From contig CAIPPE010000264.1 of NCBI GenBank assembly GCA_903866825.1, forward strand, positions 1 through 34,678: a stretch of DNA of 34,678 nt, given 5' to 3'. The DNA comes from an uncultured Methylococcaceae bacterium. GTDB taxonomy: Bacteria; Pseudomonadota; Gammaproteobacteria; Methylococcales; Methylomonadaceae. Under the pieces are notes generated by a model. It saw only the letters and a program-made list of their open reading frames with translations. It did not search any database and had not been told where the DNA came from. Made by a program: the position numbers and the translations under genes. Positions 1-9,286 of the stretch are shown here, piece after piece (the stretch's first letter is position 1; each line of letters starts with the position of its first letter).

Positions 1-1152
1 GGGCGTTACTATGTGGTTCGTGATGATTCTTCGATTGTTATTTTCGTTCAAGGTCAAAAGCCGCTAGTAGAAACCGGCTTTAAACTGGTGGGGGCGCATA
101 CGGATTCACCGGGTTTAAGAATCAAACCCAATGCTGCCAGTGGTATTGATGGCTTGTTAAGATTAGGTGTTGAGGTCTATGGCGGGCCTATACTTGCGAC
201 ATTTGCAGATCGTGATTTAAGTTTGGCGGGTCGTATTACTTATAAAGACGACAGCAATGCAATTGCCAGTTCCCTGTTAAAATTCGATCAGACTTTGCTT
301 CGTCTACCCAATCTGGCGATTCATATGAATCGTGGCGTTAATGATGACGGATTAAAGCTGCACAAACAGAATGAGTTGCCGCTGATTTTATCGGCGCTAG
401 CACAGGATTGTTTGCCACAGGCTTATTTTTCACACTTACTGCAAGAACAGGCTGACTGTGAAATCGAGCGTATTCTATCTTGGGATCTAGCGGTTTATGA
501 TACCCAGAAGGGCGCTTTCTGGGGCGCAGAACAGGAGTTTTATGCTGATAGTCAGTTAGATAATTTGGCCTCTTGTCATGCGACCTTGCACGCCTTGTTA
601 GATGAGGCCATCCTGGAAAACGAAGGTACGTTGGTTTGTGCCTTTTTTGATCATGAAGAAATTGGTAGCGAGAGTAATAAAGGTGCCGATGGTAGCTTTC
701 TGACGGATGTATTACAGCGAATTGCTTTGGCAACCGTTCAAGATAAAGACGATTATGCGAGAGCGTTAGCCAAAAGTTATATGATTAGTGCGGACATGGC
801 TCATGCTTACCAGCCGAGTTTTCCTTTGGCCTATGATCCCGATCATAAAGTAATTGTGAATAAAGGGCCGGTTATTAAAGTCAATGTGAATAATCGTTAC
901 AGTACAGAAAGTCTGTCACAAGCCCTGTTTATTGATTGGTGTGAACAGGCTGAAGTACCTTATCAGAAATATTCACATCGTAGTGACTTGGGATGTGGTA
1001 GTACGATTGGGCCGATTACCTCAGCAAGGTTAGGCATTCGTTCCATTGATGTTGGAAGTCCTTTGTGGGCGATGCACAGTATCAGGGAAAGTGCCGGGGT
1101 GCTGGATCATAGCTACATGATAAAAGTTTTAAAGCAGTTCTTTGTCTCGTAA
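1..1152 (+). CDS. apeB: M18 family aminopeptidase, 5'-truncated by window edge
   Basis: The frame is open from base 1, so the N-terminus (roughly 50 residues judged from family length) lies outside the window; the GTG at 13 is internal, not a start. M18 enzymes are cytosolic dinuclear-zinc aminopeptidases that release N-terminal residues from peptides. Counting from base 1, the zinc-site segments are visible in order: AHTDSPGLR (His33, Asp35), QLDNLAS, FFDHEEIGSES (paired Glu), SADMAHAYQP and HRSDLGCGSTIGP near the C-terminus. The reading frame is intact up to TAA. It converges on the methyltransferase gene at 1225, with a hairpin between them. Family assignment is firm; the apeB symbol follows usual gammaproteobacterial naming. 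Confidence 0.93.
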   Translation, partial: GRYYVVRDDSSIVIFVQGQKPLVETGFKLVGAHTDSPGLRIKPNAASGIDGLLRLGVEVYGGPILATFADRDLSLAGRITYKDDSNAIASSLLKFDQTLLRLPNLAIHMNRGVNDDGLKLHKQNELPLILSALAQDCLPQAYFSHLLQEQADCEIERILSWDLAVYDTQKGAFWGAEQEFYADSQLDNLASCHATLHALLDEAILENEGTLVCAFFDHEEIGSESNKGADGSFLTDVLQRIALATVQDKDDYARALAKSYMISADMAHAYQPSFPLAYDPDHKVIVNKGPVIKVNVNNRYSTESLSQALFIDWCEQAEVPYQKYSHRSDLGCGSTIGPITSARLGIRSIDVGSPLWAMHSIRESAGVLDHSYMIKVLKQFFVS

Positions 1153-1172
1153 CTGTCGAAGGCGCGGGGGCA

Positions 1173-1197
1173 AGTGCCAAGAGACCTTCTTGGCGCT
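1173..1197. terminator. Hairpin between convergent genes, possible bidirectional terminator
   Basis: AGTGCCAAGA (1173-1182) pairs with TCTTGGCGCT (1188-1197) around a 5-base loop, with one G-T pair. It sits 21 bases after the aminopeptidase stop and before the end of the convergent methyltransferase gene. The T tract on either side is short, so intrinsic termination is plausible but weak. Confidence 0.45.
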
Positions 1198-1224
1198 TTG
1201 TATCTAAAAAACTCTGGCAACACC

Positions 1225-1914
1225 CTATATGACGCCGGAAACGCTCTGTTTACTCGAAAGTTGATAGGCTTTGTGTTCGGTCCGCTGAGGAAGTTGATCT
1301 GGAAAGTCTGGGTCTGCTTCAAATACACTTTCCACATACACCAGTTTGATGTTGAAAAGCGCAGAATATAAGGATTTAATCTCTGCTCCGACACCGACGG
1401 CTTGACTTAGCGTCTCTGTTTCATCAGAATCTTCAGTGGTCAATAAAAAGACTGTCGTGCTATCAGGCACAATCAAGCTTAACTGGGCGACATAGAGACT
1501 TCTAATATCTGCTGGCAATGCAGTCAGTGCTGCCCGATCATAAACCGTATCGATTTGACCTAATTCTGCGACAGTCAAAGAAAAATAATCACCGCATAAA
1601 ATACTTATCCTGCCATGCTGCCATAAAGTAAATTGACCTACTTTACGACGAGTAGGCCGCAGATGATTCTCATGAAAAAAGGCTTTAACAGCAACAGGAC
1701 TTAACTCAACACCAATAACCACATGGCCCTGTTTAGCTAGCCAGATCATATCCAGGCTTTTTCCACAGAGCGGAACAAATACCCGGCTACGTTTAGCCAG
1801 GTAAAGTCCCGGCCAAAATCTTGTGAGTAGTTGATTTGCAGATGCCTGATTAAAATCAATTTGCTGATCTCGCCAGCATTGTAGCCACAGTAGGTTGTCG
1901 CGATCAGTCATCAT
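1225..1914 (-). CDS. tpm: Thiopurine S-methyltransferase family protein
   Basis: 229 residues, close to the usual 215-220 for bacterial Tpm. These are cytosolic SAM-dependent methyltransferases acting on thiopurines in vitro and, in bacteria, linked to selenium and tellurium oxyanion methylation. The family hallmark near residue 47, FVPLCGKSLDMIWLA, is present, followed by VIGVELSP, the acidic SAM-binding strand, and YDRAALTALP downstream, as in family members. The N-terminus with WLQCWRDQQIDFNQ matches the family pattern. The start at the first of two adjacent ATG codons has AAGGA a few bases upstream. The gene stands alone, convergent with the aminopeptidase gene. The physiological substrate cannot be told from sequence. 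Confidence 0.92.
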   Translation of the reverse strand: MMTDRDNLLWLQCWRDQQIDFNQASANQLLTRFWPGLYLAKRSRVFVPLCGKSLDMIWLAKQGHVVIGVELSPVAVKAFFHENHLRPTRRKVGQFTLWQHGRISILCGDYFSLTVAELGQIDTVYDRAALTALPADIRSLYVAQLSLIVPDSTTVFLLTTEDSDETETLSQAVGVGAEIKSLYSALFNIKLVYVESVFEADPDFPDQLPQRTEHKAYQLSSKQSVSGVI

Positions 1915-2012
1915 TGTCCTTATTCCAAACGTCTAAATGCCCTCATAGTTTCTGAACTATACAGGTTTCCATTAAGCGCGTCTGTTTTCATATTCCATGT
2001 ATTGACTGATTA

Positions 2013-2465
2013 TTATCTTGCAAAAGCATCATTGTGTTGTCGCTCAATACCCTCGCTTAAATTAAGACCTTGGTCATTAAATAAATCGCCGACAAAAAAC
2101 AAACGCATATTAATGATCCAAGCAACATTTCTTACCTTATTATTTTCTATAATAATAGGTACGAGGTTAGGGTTATTGTTGTTAACAATTTCATCTACGA
2201 TGGTTTTTGGGCTGGTTGCATCTTCTTTTAGCGCATTCGTTACAATTTGCTGAGCAGATTCTAATGTCAGCGCTGTACGGGCAATCGGTTGCTCGGCATT
2301 TTTAGTGTTTTTAAGAGACTGTGCATCAAAATAACCGATGTCATAAACAATTTTAAGTATCACGGCAAACAAAATCGAGCCACCTAGAATAGAAAGACCA
2401 ATTTTTAATCGTCTTCTTACCCGGGGATTTGAAAGTTTTTTTATAATTCTGCGAATTTTTTTCAT
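2013..2465 (-). CDS. Small single-pass membrane protein of unknown function
   Basis: 150 residues. The first 20 residues are very basic (KKIRRIIKK, RVRRRLK) and lead into one hydrophobic helix at about 22-44 (GLSILGGSILFAVILKIVY), which suggests an inner-membrane anchor with the basic tail in the cytoplasm. The remaining hundred residues would be periplasmic and include an NNNNPN stretch and a moderately hydrophobic segment around WIINMRLFFVGDLF. I recognise no family. It lies 72 bases downstream of the 1063-residue hybrid kinase on the same strand, so cotranscription is possible, though no functional link is visible. An 83-residue reading frame on the other strand overlaps it and is judged a shadow. 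Confidence 0.6.
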   Translation of the reverse strand: MKKIRRIIKKLSNPRVRRRLKIGLSILGGSILFAVILKIVYDIGYFDAQSLKNTKNAEQPIARTALTLESAQQIVTNALKEDATSPKTIVDEIVNNNNPNLVPIIIENNKVRNVAWIINMRLFFVGDLFNDQGLNLSEGIERQHNDAFAR

Positions 2466-2537
2466 GGCTGTATTATAGCATTAAGCATATGAACGCACAT
2501 AGACTCACGACTTTTAGTACTCACAGATAAGCCCCTG

Positions 2538-5500
2538 TTAATGATCAGCATCAGGCCCAAGCCAGAGGGCTAGCATAGCAGCCAATGCATAACGGTCAAT
2601 AGGTTTACTCAAATGCCCATCCATCCCAGCTGTTAAACTTGTTTCACGTGCCTCTAGGGTTGCGTGTGCAGTCAGAGCTATAACAGGTGTATGAGCCTTA
2701 GTGTTAGCCAGTTCACGCTCACGTAATAGGGTTGTCGCTTCATAGCCGTCCATAACTGGCATTTGACAATCCATCAAGACTAAATCATAACGTTTCTCGG
2801 CCAAGCGATCCAGCGCTTCTTGTCCATTCTCTGCCAAATCTGGTTTTAGTTTAAACCTGCCTAGCAATGCCAGTATCACTTTCTGATTAACTCTATTATC
2901 TTCAGCCACCAGCAACTGTTTATGACTGTAATCAGGCCATGCTTCCTTGTTTGAGGTCAATTCAGGAATCTTGTTATTAAAGCGCATGGGTTCCGGAAGA
3001 GAGTTAACGGTGCTCAGTACATGAGTAATAGCGTCATAAAGTTGTGCCTGCCGTACCGGCTTTGTCAGGCTTTGTGAAAAACCCAAGGACTTATATTCCA
3101 GTTCTGATCCAATGCCACCTGATGATAAAAGCAACCTTGGAGTCCCTGCAATCGAAGGAATCTCGGAGAGAGTTCGGGCTAAGGCCAGACCGTCCATAAA
3201 CGGCATTTGCAAATCTGATAGCAGGATATCAACCGGTTTTGAATTGCGTGTAGCTTCCATCAGGGCAACCAGTGCAGCTGAGGCATTATCAACTGAAGAA
3301 ACCGTCATCCCCCAACTCGTCACATAGTGCTCAAGAATAATCCTGTTATTCATGTTGTCATCCACGATTAAAACTCGCTTTCCTTTAAGTTCAACCAGTG
3401 ACGGTAACTCGAGTTCATGCTCTTGACGCACAACCGGTTCCAAGGGCAAATTAAACCAGAAACAGGCGCCTTTATTAAGTTCGCTGTCGACTCCAATGGT
3501 ACCACCCATCAACTCAATGAGAATTTTACAGATCGACAAACCTAATCCTGTCCCACCAAAGCGGCGTGATGTGGAACTATCGGCCTGAGTAAATACCTGG
3601 AACAAATGCGCCTGTGTTTCAGGACTAATCCCTATCCCGGTATCCCGTATTTCAAAACGCACAATAGCTTCGTTTTCCCAGTTAATTTGAGAACTGACAG
3701 TTACAGATACCTCGCCCCGTTCAGTAAACTTAACGGCATTACCAATTAAATTGGTAAGCACCTGACGTATACGGTTAGTATCTCCTCTCCAATAATGGGA
3801 TATCTCAACCGGAATAAAGCAATTTAATTCTAGCCCCTTAGCATGAGCAGGAGCCGCAAGTAGGCTGCACACGTCCTCAATGAGCGTGGTCAGATTAAAA
3901 TCAACTTTCTCAATTTCAACCTTACCCGCTTCCAGTTTTGACAAGTCTAAAATATCATTAAGAATAGCTAACAACGCTTCAGCAGACGCATAAGCGGTTT
4001 CAACCAGTTCAGATTGACCCTGAGACATTTGGGTATCACGGAGTATATCTAACATACCCAATACTCCATTCATGGGGGTACGGATCTCGTGACTCATATT
4101 GGCTAAAAACTCACTTTTAGCGACTGCTGTTTGAAGAGCCAGATCGCGTGCTCCTTCAAGCTCTTGTTTTGCCTGCTCTTGCAATACGGCCAGCGCCAAC
4201 ATTTCACCCACTTGTTTTAACATCGTCAAACGACTTTCGTTTTTGATTGGGTTAGGATCAGTATAAAGAAAGAGTACACCCAGCGTATTACGACTTACCA
4301 CGAGCGGAACAATGTAATGCCCGTGTTTCTGCAATTTAGCAAAATTATGACCATGACAGGGATCACAAAAGCAATCATCAGAAACCACCAGCTTATCGGA
4401 TATTGCTGCCTGACTGCATAACCGACTGACTAACGCTACTCGTTGGTCTTTTTCAATAAACTCATCACTAAAACTGCCTTGTAACACAAACAGACTCAAC
4501 TTTTCCTTGGCCTGATCACGGAGAAATAAACCACCTTTCTGTTGTGACTGTAAGGTCTTAATCGTAAACAGAGTTGATAAAACTGACAAACAACGGTCCT
4601 TGAAAGGCCTTGCCTGTTGCAATATCCTGGCAATTTCTAATCGGACCTGAGTATCATCACGGACCATTTCCTCAAGCGCTTCCCGATTAACTTGCTCGGT
4701 AACGTTACGTTGAATTTGAATATATCCCAACAAGTCACCGTTCGAAGCCAAAATGGGAGTAATGTATAGTTCCGCCCAATATTCCAGGAGATCGGGTGGG
4801 GTAGATTCACTCGCACTAGCCAATGGTGCAATGGAGTTACGGCGACCCAACAATCGACCTGACCAACTCTCTCGGCGTTGCAAAGCAGCATGCATTAACG
4901 CTAAGCTCTGCTTATCTACGTTAGGACTATCCAGTACAGTTGAACTACGGCCCAGTAATGTAGATTCTGACCAACCGGTTTCTTGATAAAAAGCTGGGTT
5001 AGCATATTGGATGTAACCTTGGCTTTTAGTGATAATGATCATCTCACTACAGGCTTCGACAGCTTTTTTAAAAATGGTGAGTTGCTCATCGGCTTGTTTT
5101 TGGGCAGTAATATCCCGGCGAATCGAAATGTATTGATAGGGCGTTCCTGCTTCGTCCAACAGCGGGGTAATCGTGCTATCCACCCAGTATAACTGTCCAC
5201 TTTTATTACGATTACAAAACTCACCTTGCCAGATACGCCCTTGAGTAATTGTCTCCCAGATGCTTCGGATATGGGCTTTGTCGTGATAACCTGAATTAAT
5301 AATACGATGATCTTTACCTAAGAGTTCTTCTTGAGAATAACCCGAAAGTTCACAAAATTTAGCGTTCGCATAAATAATGTCACCCTTTGCATCGCAAATA
5401 CTGACCAGAGAATGAGCATCCAAAGCCATCCGTAACTCAGCATTCACTCGAACTTGGTCGGTTGAAGTTTTTTGCTGCTTGGCAATGACTTTAACCAACG

Positions 5501-5729
5501 GCCTTAAAACAATTAACCATAATAACGGTGAGCCTATCAGGACTAAGAGTAAAGTATCAAGTACATTTTCTTGAATAGGGATAATGCCTGCTAAATTGGG
5601 TAAAACCAGCATAATTAACCCTTCAACAAGACTTATAATAAGGCTGATACGAAGTAATGAAACTTGAAAAAGCCGATTTAGTCGTTTATCAAATGCTAGT
5701 TGTTTGTGCATCCGGTCTGCCATTGGCAT
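2538..5729 (-). CDS. Hybrid sensor histidine kinase (2 TM, PAS-PAS-GAF-HisKA-HATPase-REC-REC)
   Basis: 1063 residues, membrane-attached. Two hydrophobic helices span about 22-48 and 56-78. A PAS domain covers about 100-210 (SGYSQEELLGKDHRIINSG), a second about 220-345, and a GAF-like domain about 365-515. The phosphoacceptor is His547 in [11 protein letters not shown]. The ATPase domain has Asn664 in NLIGNAVKF, the G1 box DTGIG at 696-700 and GGTGLGLS near 725. REC1 carries Asp839 (LSDLQMP) and REC2 Asp987 (LMDCQMP). There is no HPt domain, so phosphotransfer probably ends on a separate protein. The GAF has a Cys/His-rich stretch, CFCDPCHGH at 453-461. The input signal is unknown. The nearest start is the ATG at 5727-5729, with further Met codons at positions 3 and 7. 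Confidence 0.92.
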   Translation of the reverse strand: MPMADRMHKQLAFDKRLNRLFQVSLLRISLIISLVEGLIMLVLPNLAGIIPIQENVLDTLLLVLIGSPLLWLIVLRPLVKVIAKQQKTSTDQVRVNAELRMALDAHSLVSICDAKGDIIYANAKFCELSGYSQEELLGKDHRIINSGYHDKAHIRSIWETITQGRIWQGEFCNRNKSGQLYWVDSTITPLLDEAGTPYQYISIRRDITAQKQADEQLTIFKKAVEACSEMIIITKSQGYIQYANPAFYQETGWSESTLLGRSSTVLDSPNVDKQSLALMHAALQRRESWSGRLLGRRNSIAPLASASESTPPDLLEYWAELYITPILASNGDLLGYIQIQRNVTEQVNREALEEMVRDDTQVRLEIARILQQARPFKDRCLSVLSTLFTIKTLQSQQKGGLFLRDQAKEKLSLFVLQGSFSDEFIEKDQRVALVSRLCSQAAISDKLVVSDDCFCDPCHGHNFAKLQKHGHYIVPLVVSRNTLGVLFLYTDPNPIKNESRLTMLKQVGEMLALAVLQEQAKQELEGARDLALQTAVAKSEFLANMSHEIRTPMNGVLGMLDILRDTQMSQGQSELVETAYASAEALLAILNDILDLSKLEAGKVEIEKVDFNLTTLIEDVCSLLAAPAHAKGLELNCFIPVEISHYWRGDTNRIRQVLTNLIGNAVKFTERGEVSVTVSSQINWENEAIVRFEIRDTGIGISPETQAHLFQVFTQADSSTSRRFGGTGLGLSICKILIELMGGTIGVDSELNKGACFWFNLPLEPVVRQEHELELPSLVELKGKRVLIVDDNMNNRIILEHYVTSWGMTVSSVDNASAALVALMEATRNSKPVDILLSDLQMPFMDGLALARTLSEIPSIAGTPRLLLSSGGIGSELEYKSLGFSQSLTKPVRQAQLYDAITHVLSTVNSLPEPMRFNNKIPELTSNKEAWPDYSHKQLLVAEDNRVNQKVILALLGRFKLKPDLAENGQEALDRLAEKRYDLVLMDCQMPVMDGYEATTLLRERELANTKAHTPVIALTAHATLEARETSLTAGMDGHLSKPIDRYALAAMLALWLGPDADH

Positions 5730-5783
5730 TAACTCTGAACTTTGTTGATTAGCGAATGGGTTTTTGTTTCAAATTTCTCGTAA

Positions 5784-6207
5784 TCACTTTTTAAATAGCT
5801 CATCTAATGTTAATTCATAACTAGAAGTAAATGTATTTAAAAAAAACTCGACTTCTGGCATATTCATTAATTTTAGCTTTTCTTTAAAGTCTTTTTCAGC
5901 AATGGAAAACTCAAGATTTCCATCTGCAAGTTCCATTTTGCACTTCTAAATAAGCGTAAATTGTATCTGCAGCTTCAATTATTTTTTGTTTTCTGAGGGT
6001 ACTTCTTCTTCAATCATGACAGACTTGTAATCATTTTGAAGTTTTTCAGGTAACAGGTTTAATAACTCATGCTCGGCTTGATTTTCGATTAATTTATGCG
6101 ATTTTGTTATTTCAGGAGAATGGTATTTAATCGATGAAGGCATATCAGAACCCGTCAAAATTCTTTTCAGTAAACTAAAACTAATTTTAAAGAGTGTGAA
6201 ATGCAGC
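5784..6207 (-). pseudogene. C-terminal half of a second yfbR-like gene, broken
   Basis: Read on the minus strand this matches residues from about 72 (ILTG) to the end of the intact gene at 12524-13111. Shared segments are IKYHSPEITKS, KLIENQAEHELLNLLPE and IEEEVPSENKK, and the last 90 bases are almost identical. The frame is lost after ENKK because a run of seven A in the intact gene is six here; it would continue as IIEAADTIYAYL. A one-base insertion follows in the next 30 bases. The stop corresponding to the intact one is at 5784-5786. Homology stops abruptly upstream at GCTGCAT (6201-6207), just where the catalytic HD motif should start, and the HD residues are missing. The N-terminal counterpart may be the fragment at 13177-13372. 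Confidence 0.85.
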
Positions 6208-6335
6208 GCATTCCGGTTTTGTAAGCTGTACATCATAGATTAAATTAGAAAAATGTAAACCAGTGTTTTTTACTTTTATCTCATGAGTCTTTATAATAGT
6301 GAACTTATTCTAACTCGGCCTTTTGTTGAAAACAT

Positions 6336-6515
6336 ATGGCAAGCAACCCGCTGTTACGCAAAATTATTCACATCGATATGGATGCATATTTTGCTGCTGT
6401 AGACTAACGCGACAATCCAAAATACCGTAATAAACCGATCATTGTGGGCGGTAAACCGGATTCCCGGGGCGTAGTAGCCACGTGCAGTTATGAAGCTAGA
6501 TTCCCGTCAATTGGT
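6336..6515 (+). pseudogene. dinB: 5' remnant of DNA polymerase IV gene with nonsense codon
   Basis: Translating from ATG at 6336 gives LLRKIIHIDMDAYFAAVD, the conserved first catalytic block of Y-family polymerase DinB including the metal-binding Asp of DMD. A TAA follows at 6405-6407, where functional proteins have Glu-Gln or similar; a C-to-T change from CAA would explain it. After the stop the same frame goes on with [31 protein letters not shown], all typical of DinB. Homology ends near codon 57, where ARKFGI would be expected but ARFPSIGI is read. Only about a sixth of the gene (normally about 350 residues) is left, and the 3' part has been replaced by unrelated sequence. Confidence 0.88.
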
Positions 6516-6523
6516 ATTCCTGT

Positions 6524-6598
6524 GAAAAAATTGCTGAGCAATTAGGGCTCTCGAAAACCACGATGTATTTGTACCTTCGGTATCTTCAATTCGGCTAA
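6524..6598 (+). pseudogene. Remnant resembling the helix-turn-helix end of a serine recombinase
   Basis: The plus frame from 6524 to the TAA at 6596 reads [19 protein letters not shown] then a short tail. This pattern (KIA-x-QLG-S-x-TT-x-Y-x-YLR) resembles the C-terminal DNA-binding helix-turn-helix of resolvase/invertase recombinases. With one base added to the A6 run at 6525-6530 the reading extends upstream as IPVKKIAEQ, which fits the family better still. It directly follows the dinB remnant. The piece is only 24 codons long, so the match is suggestive, and a generic HTH of another regulator or transposase is possible. Confidence 0.4.
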
Positions 6599-6664
6599 TT
6601 GATTGGGTATAGTTCGAATAAATAATCAAATCAATCAGCAACTCATATTTGCCTTCCAGTAATT

Positions 6665-9286
6665 TCAGGGCAGCGAATTCATCCCAACATGTGTTTGGGC
6701 CTCGCCCACGGTCAGCATAGCGGAAGACTTTACCCACGAATTGATCACACGCCGCAGAATTTCAGCCTTGAAGGGCTTGGCCAGATAATCATCCATGCCG
6801 GCAGTCAGGCATTTCTCGCGATCGCCTTCAATCGCATTAGCCGTCAAGGCAATAATGGGCAAATGGCGCAGCTGACCGGCGTTTTGTCTACGCCGAATTT
6901 CCGCAGTCGCCGCGTAGCCGTCCATTTTCGGCATCATGCAATCCATCAGAATCAAGTCATAGAGTTTACCCTCGACAGCTTCCAGGGCTTCCAGGCCGTT
7001 ATTGGCAATATCGACCGAGTAGCCGAATTTTTCTAGCATTGTCTGGCCAACTTTCTGATTGACCGAGTTGTCTTCGACCAGCAGGATGCGTGCAGTAACC
7101 TGGGTGTATGCACTGCGCGGAGCGCCCTCCTTTTCGGCGGCAGGCATAGCTGAACCCTGTGCCATAGCACTTTGCAGGCATTGATAAAGATCGGCCTTTC
7201 GTACCGGTTTGATAAGGTAAGCCGAAAATCCGCTTTGTTTTGCCTCGGCGGCTTCATCTTTGAACATCGTGGAGGTCAGCATAACACGTGGTATGTGCGC
7301 CAACTCTGGGGCGGCTTTAATACGTTGACCTAATTCGAGTCCATTCATGCCAGCCATCTTCATATCGATGATCATCAGGTCGTAGGGCGGCTGGCTGTCA
7401 GCCGGTTTCCTGAGCAAGTCCAAGGCCGATAAGGCGCTGGATACAACATCCACCGACATGCCCCAGGACAGTGCGTAGTTTTGCAGAATATCCCGGTTGG
7501 TCTCGTTGTCCTCGACGATCAGCAGCTTAAGGCCTGCCAGTTCTGATGTGACCATTGACTGGTTCAGTTCTAAACAGGGCGCCGCCAACAGCGGCAAGGT
7601 GAACGAGACGGTGGTTCCCCGGCCGGCACAGCTATCAACACCGATCCTCCCTCCCATCAATTCAACTAATTGCTTGGAAATCGCCAGACCTAGACCGGTG
7701 CCGCCATATTGGCGGGTGGTCGAGCTGTCGGCTTGAACGAAGGCCTGGAATAGACACGGCAGAGTCTCTTCGCTGATGCCAATTCCGGTGTCGCGCACGG
7801 CAAAGCGAATTCTGAAGGGGGCGGCAGCATCAGCACCCTGCGAAGTTGCTCCCGACGTTGCGTCCAAGCTGACGTCAACCGTTATTTCGCCATACTCGGT
7901 AAATTTGATGGCATTACCCAGCAGATTGCTGAGGACTTGCCGTATCCGCGTGGGATCACCTTTGACGTTTTCGGGAACTTCGGACGCGACGAGGTAGTTC
8001 AGATCCAGATCCTTGCTATGCGCCCGTTCGGCAAATAGCTCGACGACATCCACGACGGCTTTATGCAAGTTAAAGTCCAAACTCTCGAGTTCGAAGCGTC
8101 CGGCCTCGATTTTAGAAAAGTCAAGGATGTCGTTTATGATCAATAGCAGCGACTCACCAGATTTATAGACGATCTCGGTGAAATGCCGTTGTTTTTTTGT
8201 TAAGTCGGTGTCCAGCAGTAGTTCGGTCATACCCAACACTCCATTCATGGGGGTGCGGATTTCATGACTCATCGTGGCGAGAAATTGGGACTTTGCGGCA
8301 TTAGCGGTTTCGGCCTGTTCTTTTGCCGTAACCGCATTCTGGATAGCTATTTCAAGGCTATGATTTTTCTCTGATAATTCCTTGGTACGAGCATCCACCT
8401 GTTGTTTGAGATTCGCCAGATGTTGCTCCAATTGTTCGTCGCGTTGCTGAATCTCGCACAGCATGGTGTTGTAAACAGCGGCCATTTCTCCAAATTCATC
8501 TCCTCCGATTCGGCTGATTCGCAAGGTAAAATTTTTCTCATTGGTTACTGCCCGCATGGCCTGCATCAGTTCTGACAGCGGCGCCAGAAAAAACTGCTGT
8601 AATTTATTGGAGATAAAGAAAATGACTGTACCGGTAACAACAAAAATCAGACCAATGTTTAAATAAAATCTATTGAGTAACATTTGCAGTCCGCTTTGGT
8701 CGTCGGCTATATGCAAAATGCCTTGCAGCTCACCATCCAGCAAAATGGGCTTGAATAAATGTAGAGAGTTGTTTGCATCATAAATGATAGCTTGTCTATA
8801 AAGCGATAAGGTCGTGTGTTCAACGTTTGCATTAAATAAGCGATTATACCTGGCGGCTAATTGTGTAAGCAGGGATTGCATCAGATCCCTCGTCTGTATG
8901 CTGTTGTTTTGCGTGACAGTAATCAAAGATTTGATGTTTTCGACGGTCCAGTTCGATGTCAGGTGTTTGGTAGATTGGTAAGCAGCAAAAACATTGCCGT
9001 CTTTGTCATACAATTGAGCTGAGAGCAAGCTGGGTTGGTTGCTCAGGCTACTCAGGACTTCCTTGGCGGTCTGGGCATCGTTAAAAGTCAACGAAGCGGA
9101 ACTATTCCAGGCAATAATATCCGCCATTGACGCCAATTGTTTTTCAGTGTCGTTCTTTTTGCTGAGGTATTCGTTAACCACTACCCCAGCAGTTGCCATA
9201 AAAAGCGCCAGCAAGGCTGTTAACGTCATGATCGAGATTAATTTGACCCGTATCGGAGCTTTATTAAACCAATTCATTTTCCTCAT
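6665..9286 (-). CDS. Hybrid sensor histidine kinase with periplasmic sensor (CHASE8-like), HAMP, HisKA, HATPase, REC-REC
   Basis: 873 residues. A transmembrane helix at about 16-38 and another at about 208-226 enclose a periplasmic domain whose start ([22 protein letters not shown]) is typical of CHASE8-type sensors. A HAMP linker follows at about 228-285 and a coiled coil at about 285-330. His341 lies in [11 protein letters not shown]. The ATPase has Asn458 in [14 protein letters not shown] at 499-503 and GGTGLGLA. Receiver aspartates are Asp641 (IIDMKMAG) and Asp782 ([11 protein letters not shown]). ATGA at its start overlaps the stop of the YfiR-like gene, so the two are translationally coupled. 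The last 15 residues after SWVKSS do not look conserved and run into a rearranged junction, so the native C-terminus may be altered. The kinase-to-REC part is visibly more GC-rich than the sensor part. Confidence 0.9.
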   Translation of the reverse strand: MRKMNWFNKAPIRVKLISIMTLTALLALFMATAGVVVNEYLSKKNDTEKQLASMADIIAWNSSASLTFNDAQTAKEVLSSLSNQPSLLSAQLYDKDGNVFAAYQSTKHLTSNWTVENIKSLITVTQNNSIQTRDLMQSLLTQLAARYNRLFNANVEHTTLSLYRQAIIYDANNSLHLFKPILLDGELQGILHIADDQSGLQMLLNRFYLNIGLIFVVTGTVIFFISNKLQQFFLAPLSELMQAMRAVTNEKNFTLRISRIGGDEFGEMAAVYNTMLCEIQQRDEQLEQHLANLKQQVDARTKELSEKNHSLEIAIQNAVTAKEQAETANAAKSQFLATMSHEIRTPMNGVLGMTELLLDTDLTKKQRHFTEIVYKSGESLLLIINDILDFSKIEAGRFELESLDFNLHKAVVDVVELFAERAHSKDLDLNYLVASEVPENVKGDPTRIRQVLSNLLGNAIKFTEYGEITVDVSLDATSGATSQGADAAAPFRIRFAVRDTGIGISEETLPCLFQAFVQADSSTTRQYGGTGLGLAISKQLVELMGGRIGVDSCAGRGTTVSFTLPLLAAPCLELNQSMVTSELAGLKLLIVEDNETNRDILQNYALSWGMSVDVVSSALSALDLLRKPADSQPPYDLMIIDMKMAGMNGLELGQRIKAAPELAHIPRVMLTSTMFKDEAAEAKQSGFSAYLIKPVRKADLYQCLQSAMAQGSAMPAAEKEGAPRSAYTQVTARILLVEDNSVNQKVGQTMLEKFGYSVDIANNGLEALEAVEGKLYDLILMDCMMPKMDGYAATAEIRRRQNAGQLRHLPIIALTANAIEGDREKCLTAGMDDYLAKPFKAEILRRVINSWVKSSAMLTVGEAQTHVGMNSLP

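Noticed and set aside
13-15. GTG start of the aminopeptidase at 13
   Set aside because: The conserved family sequence GRYYVVRDD runs through this codon from base 1, so the true start is outside the window.
2002-2253. 83-residue plus-strand ORF with hydrophobic stretch
   Set aside because: It lies within the gene at 2013-2465 on the other strand, which has a better structured product; it is read as a shadow.
6507-6737. 76-residue minus-strand ORF ([20 protein letters not shown] region)
   Set aside because: It overlaps the 3' end of the hybrid kinase in another frame and the dinB/recombinase remnants, has no ribosome site, and no family was recognised. It may be a scrap of another gene at the rearrangement scar, but this cannot be supported.
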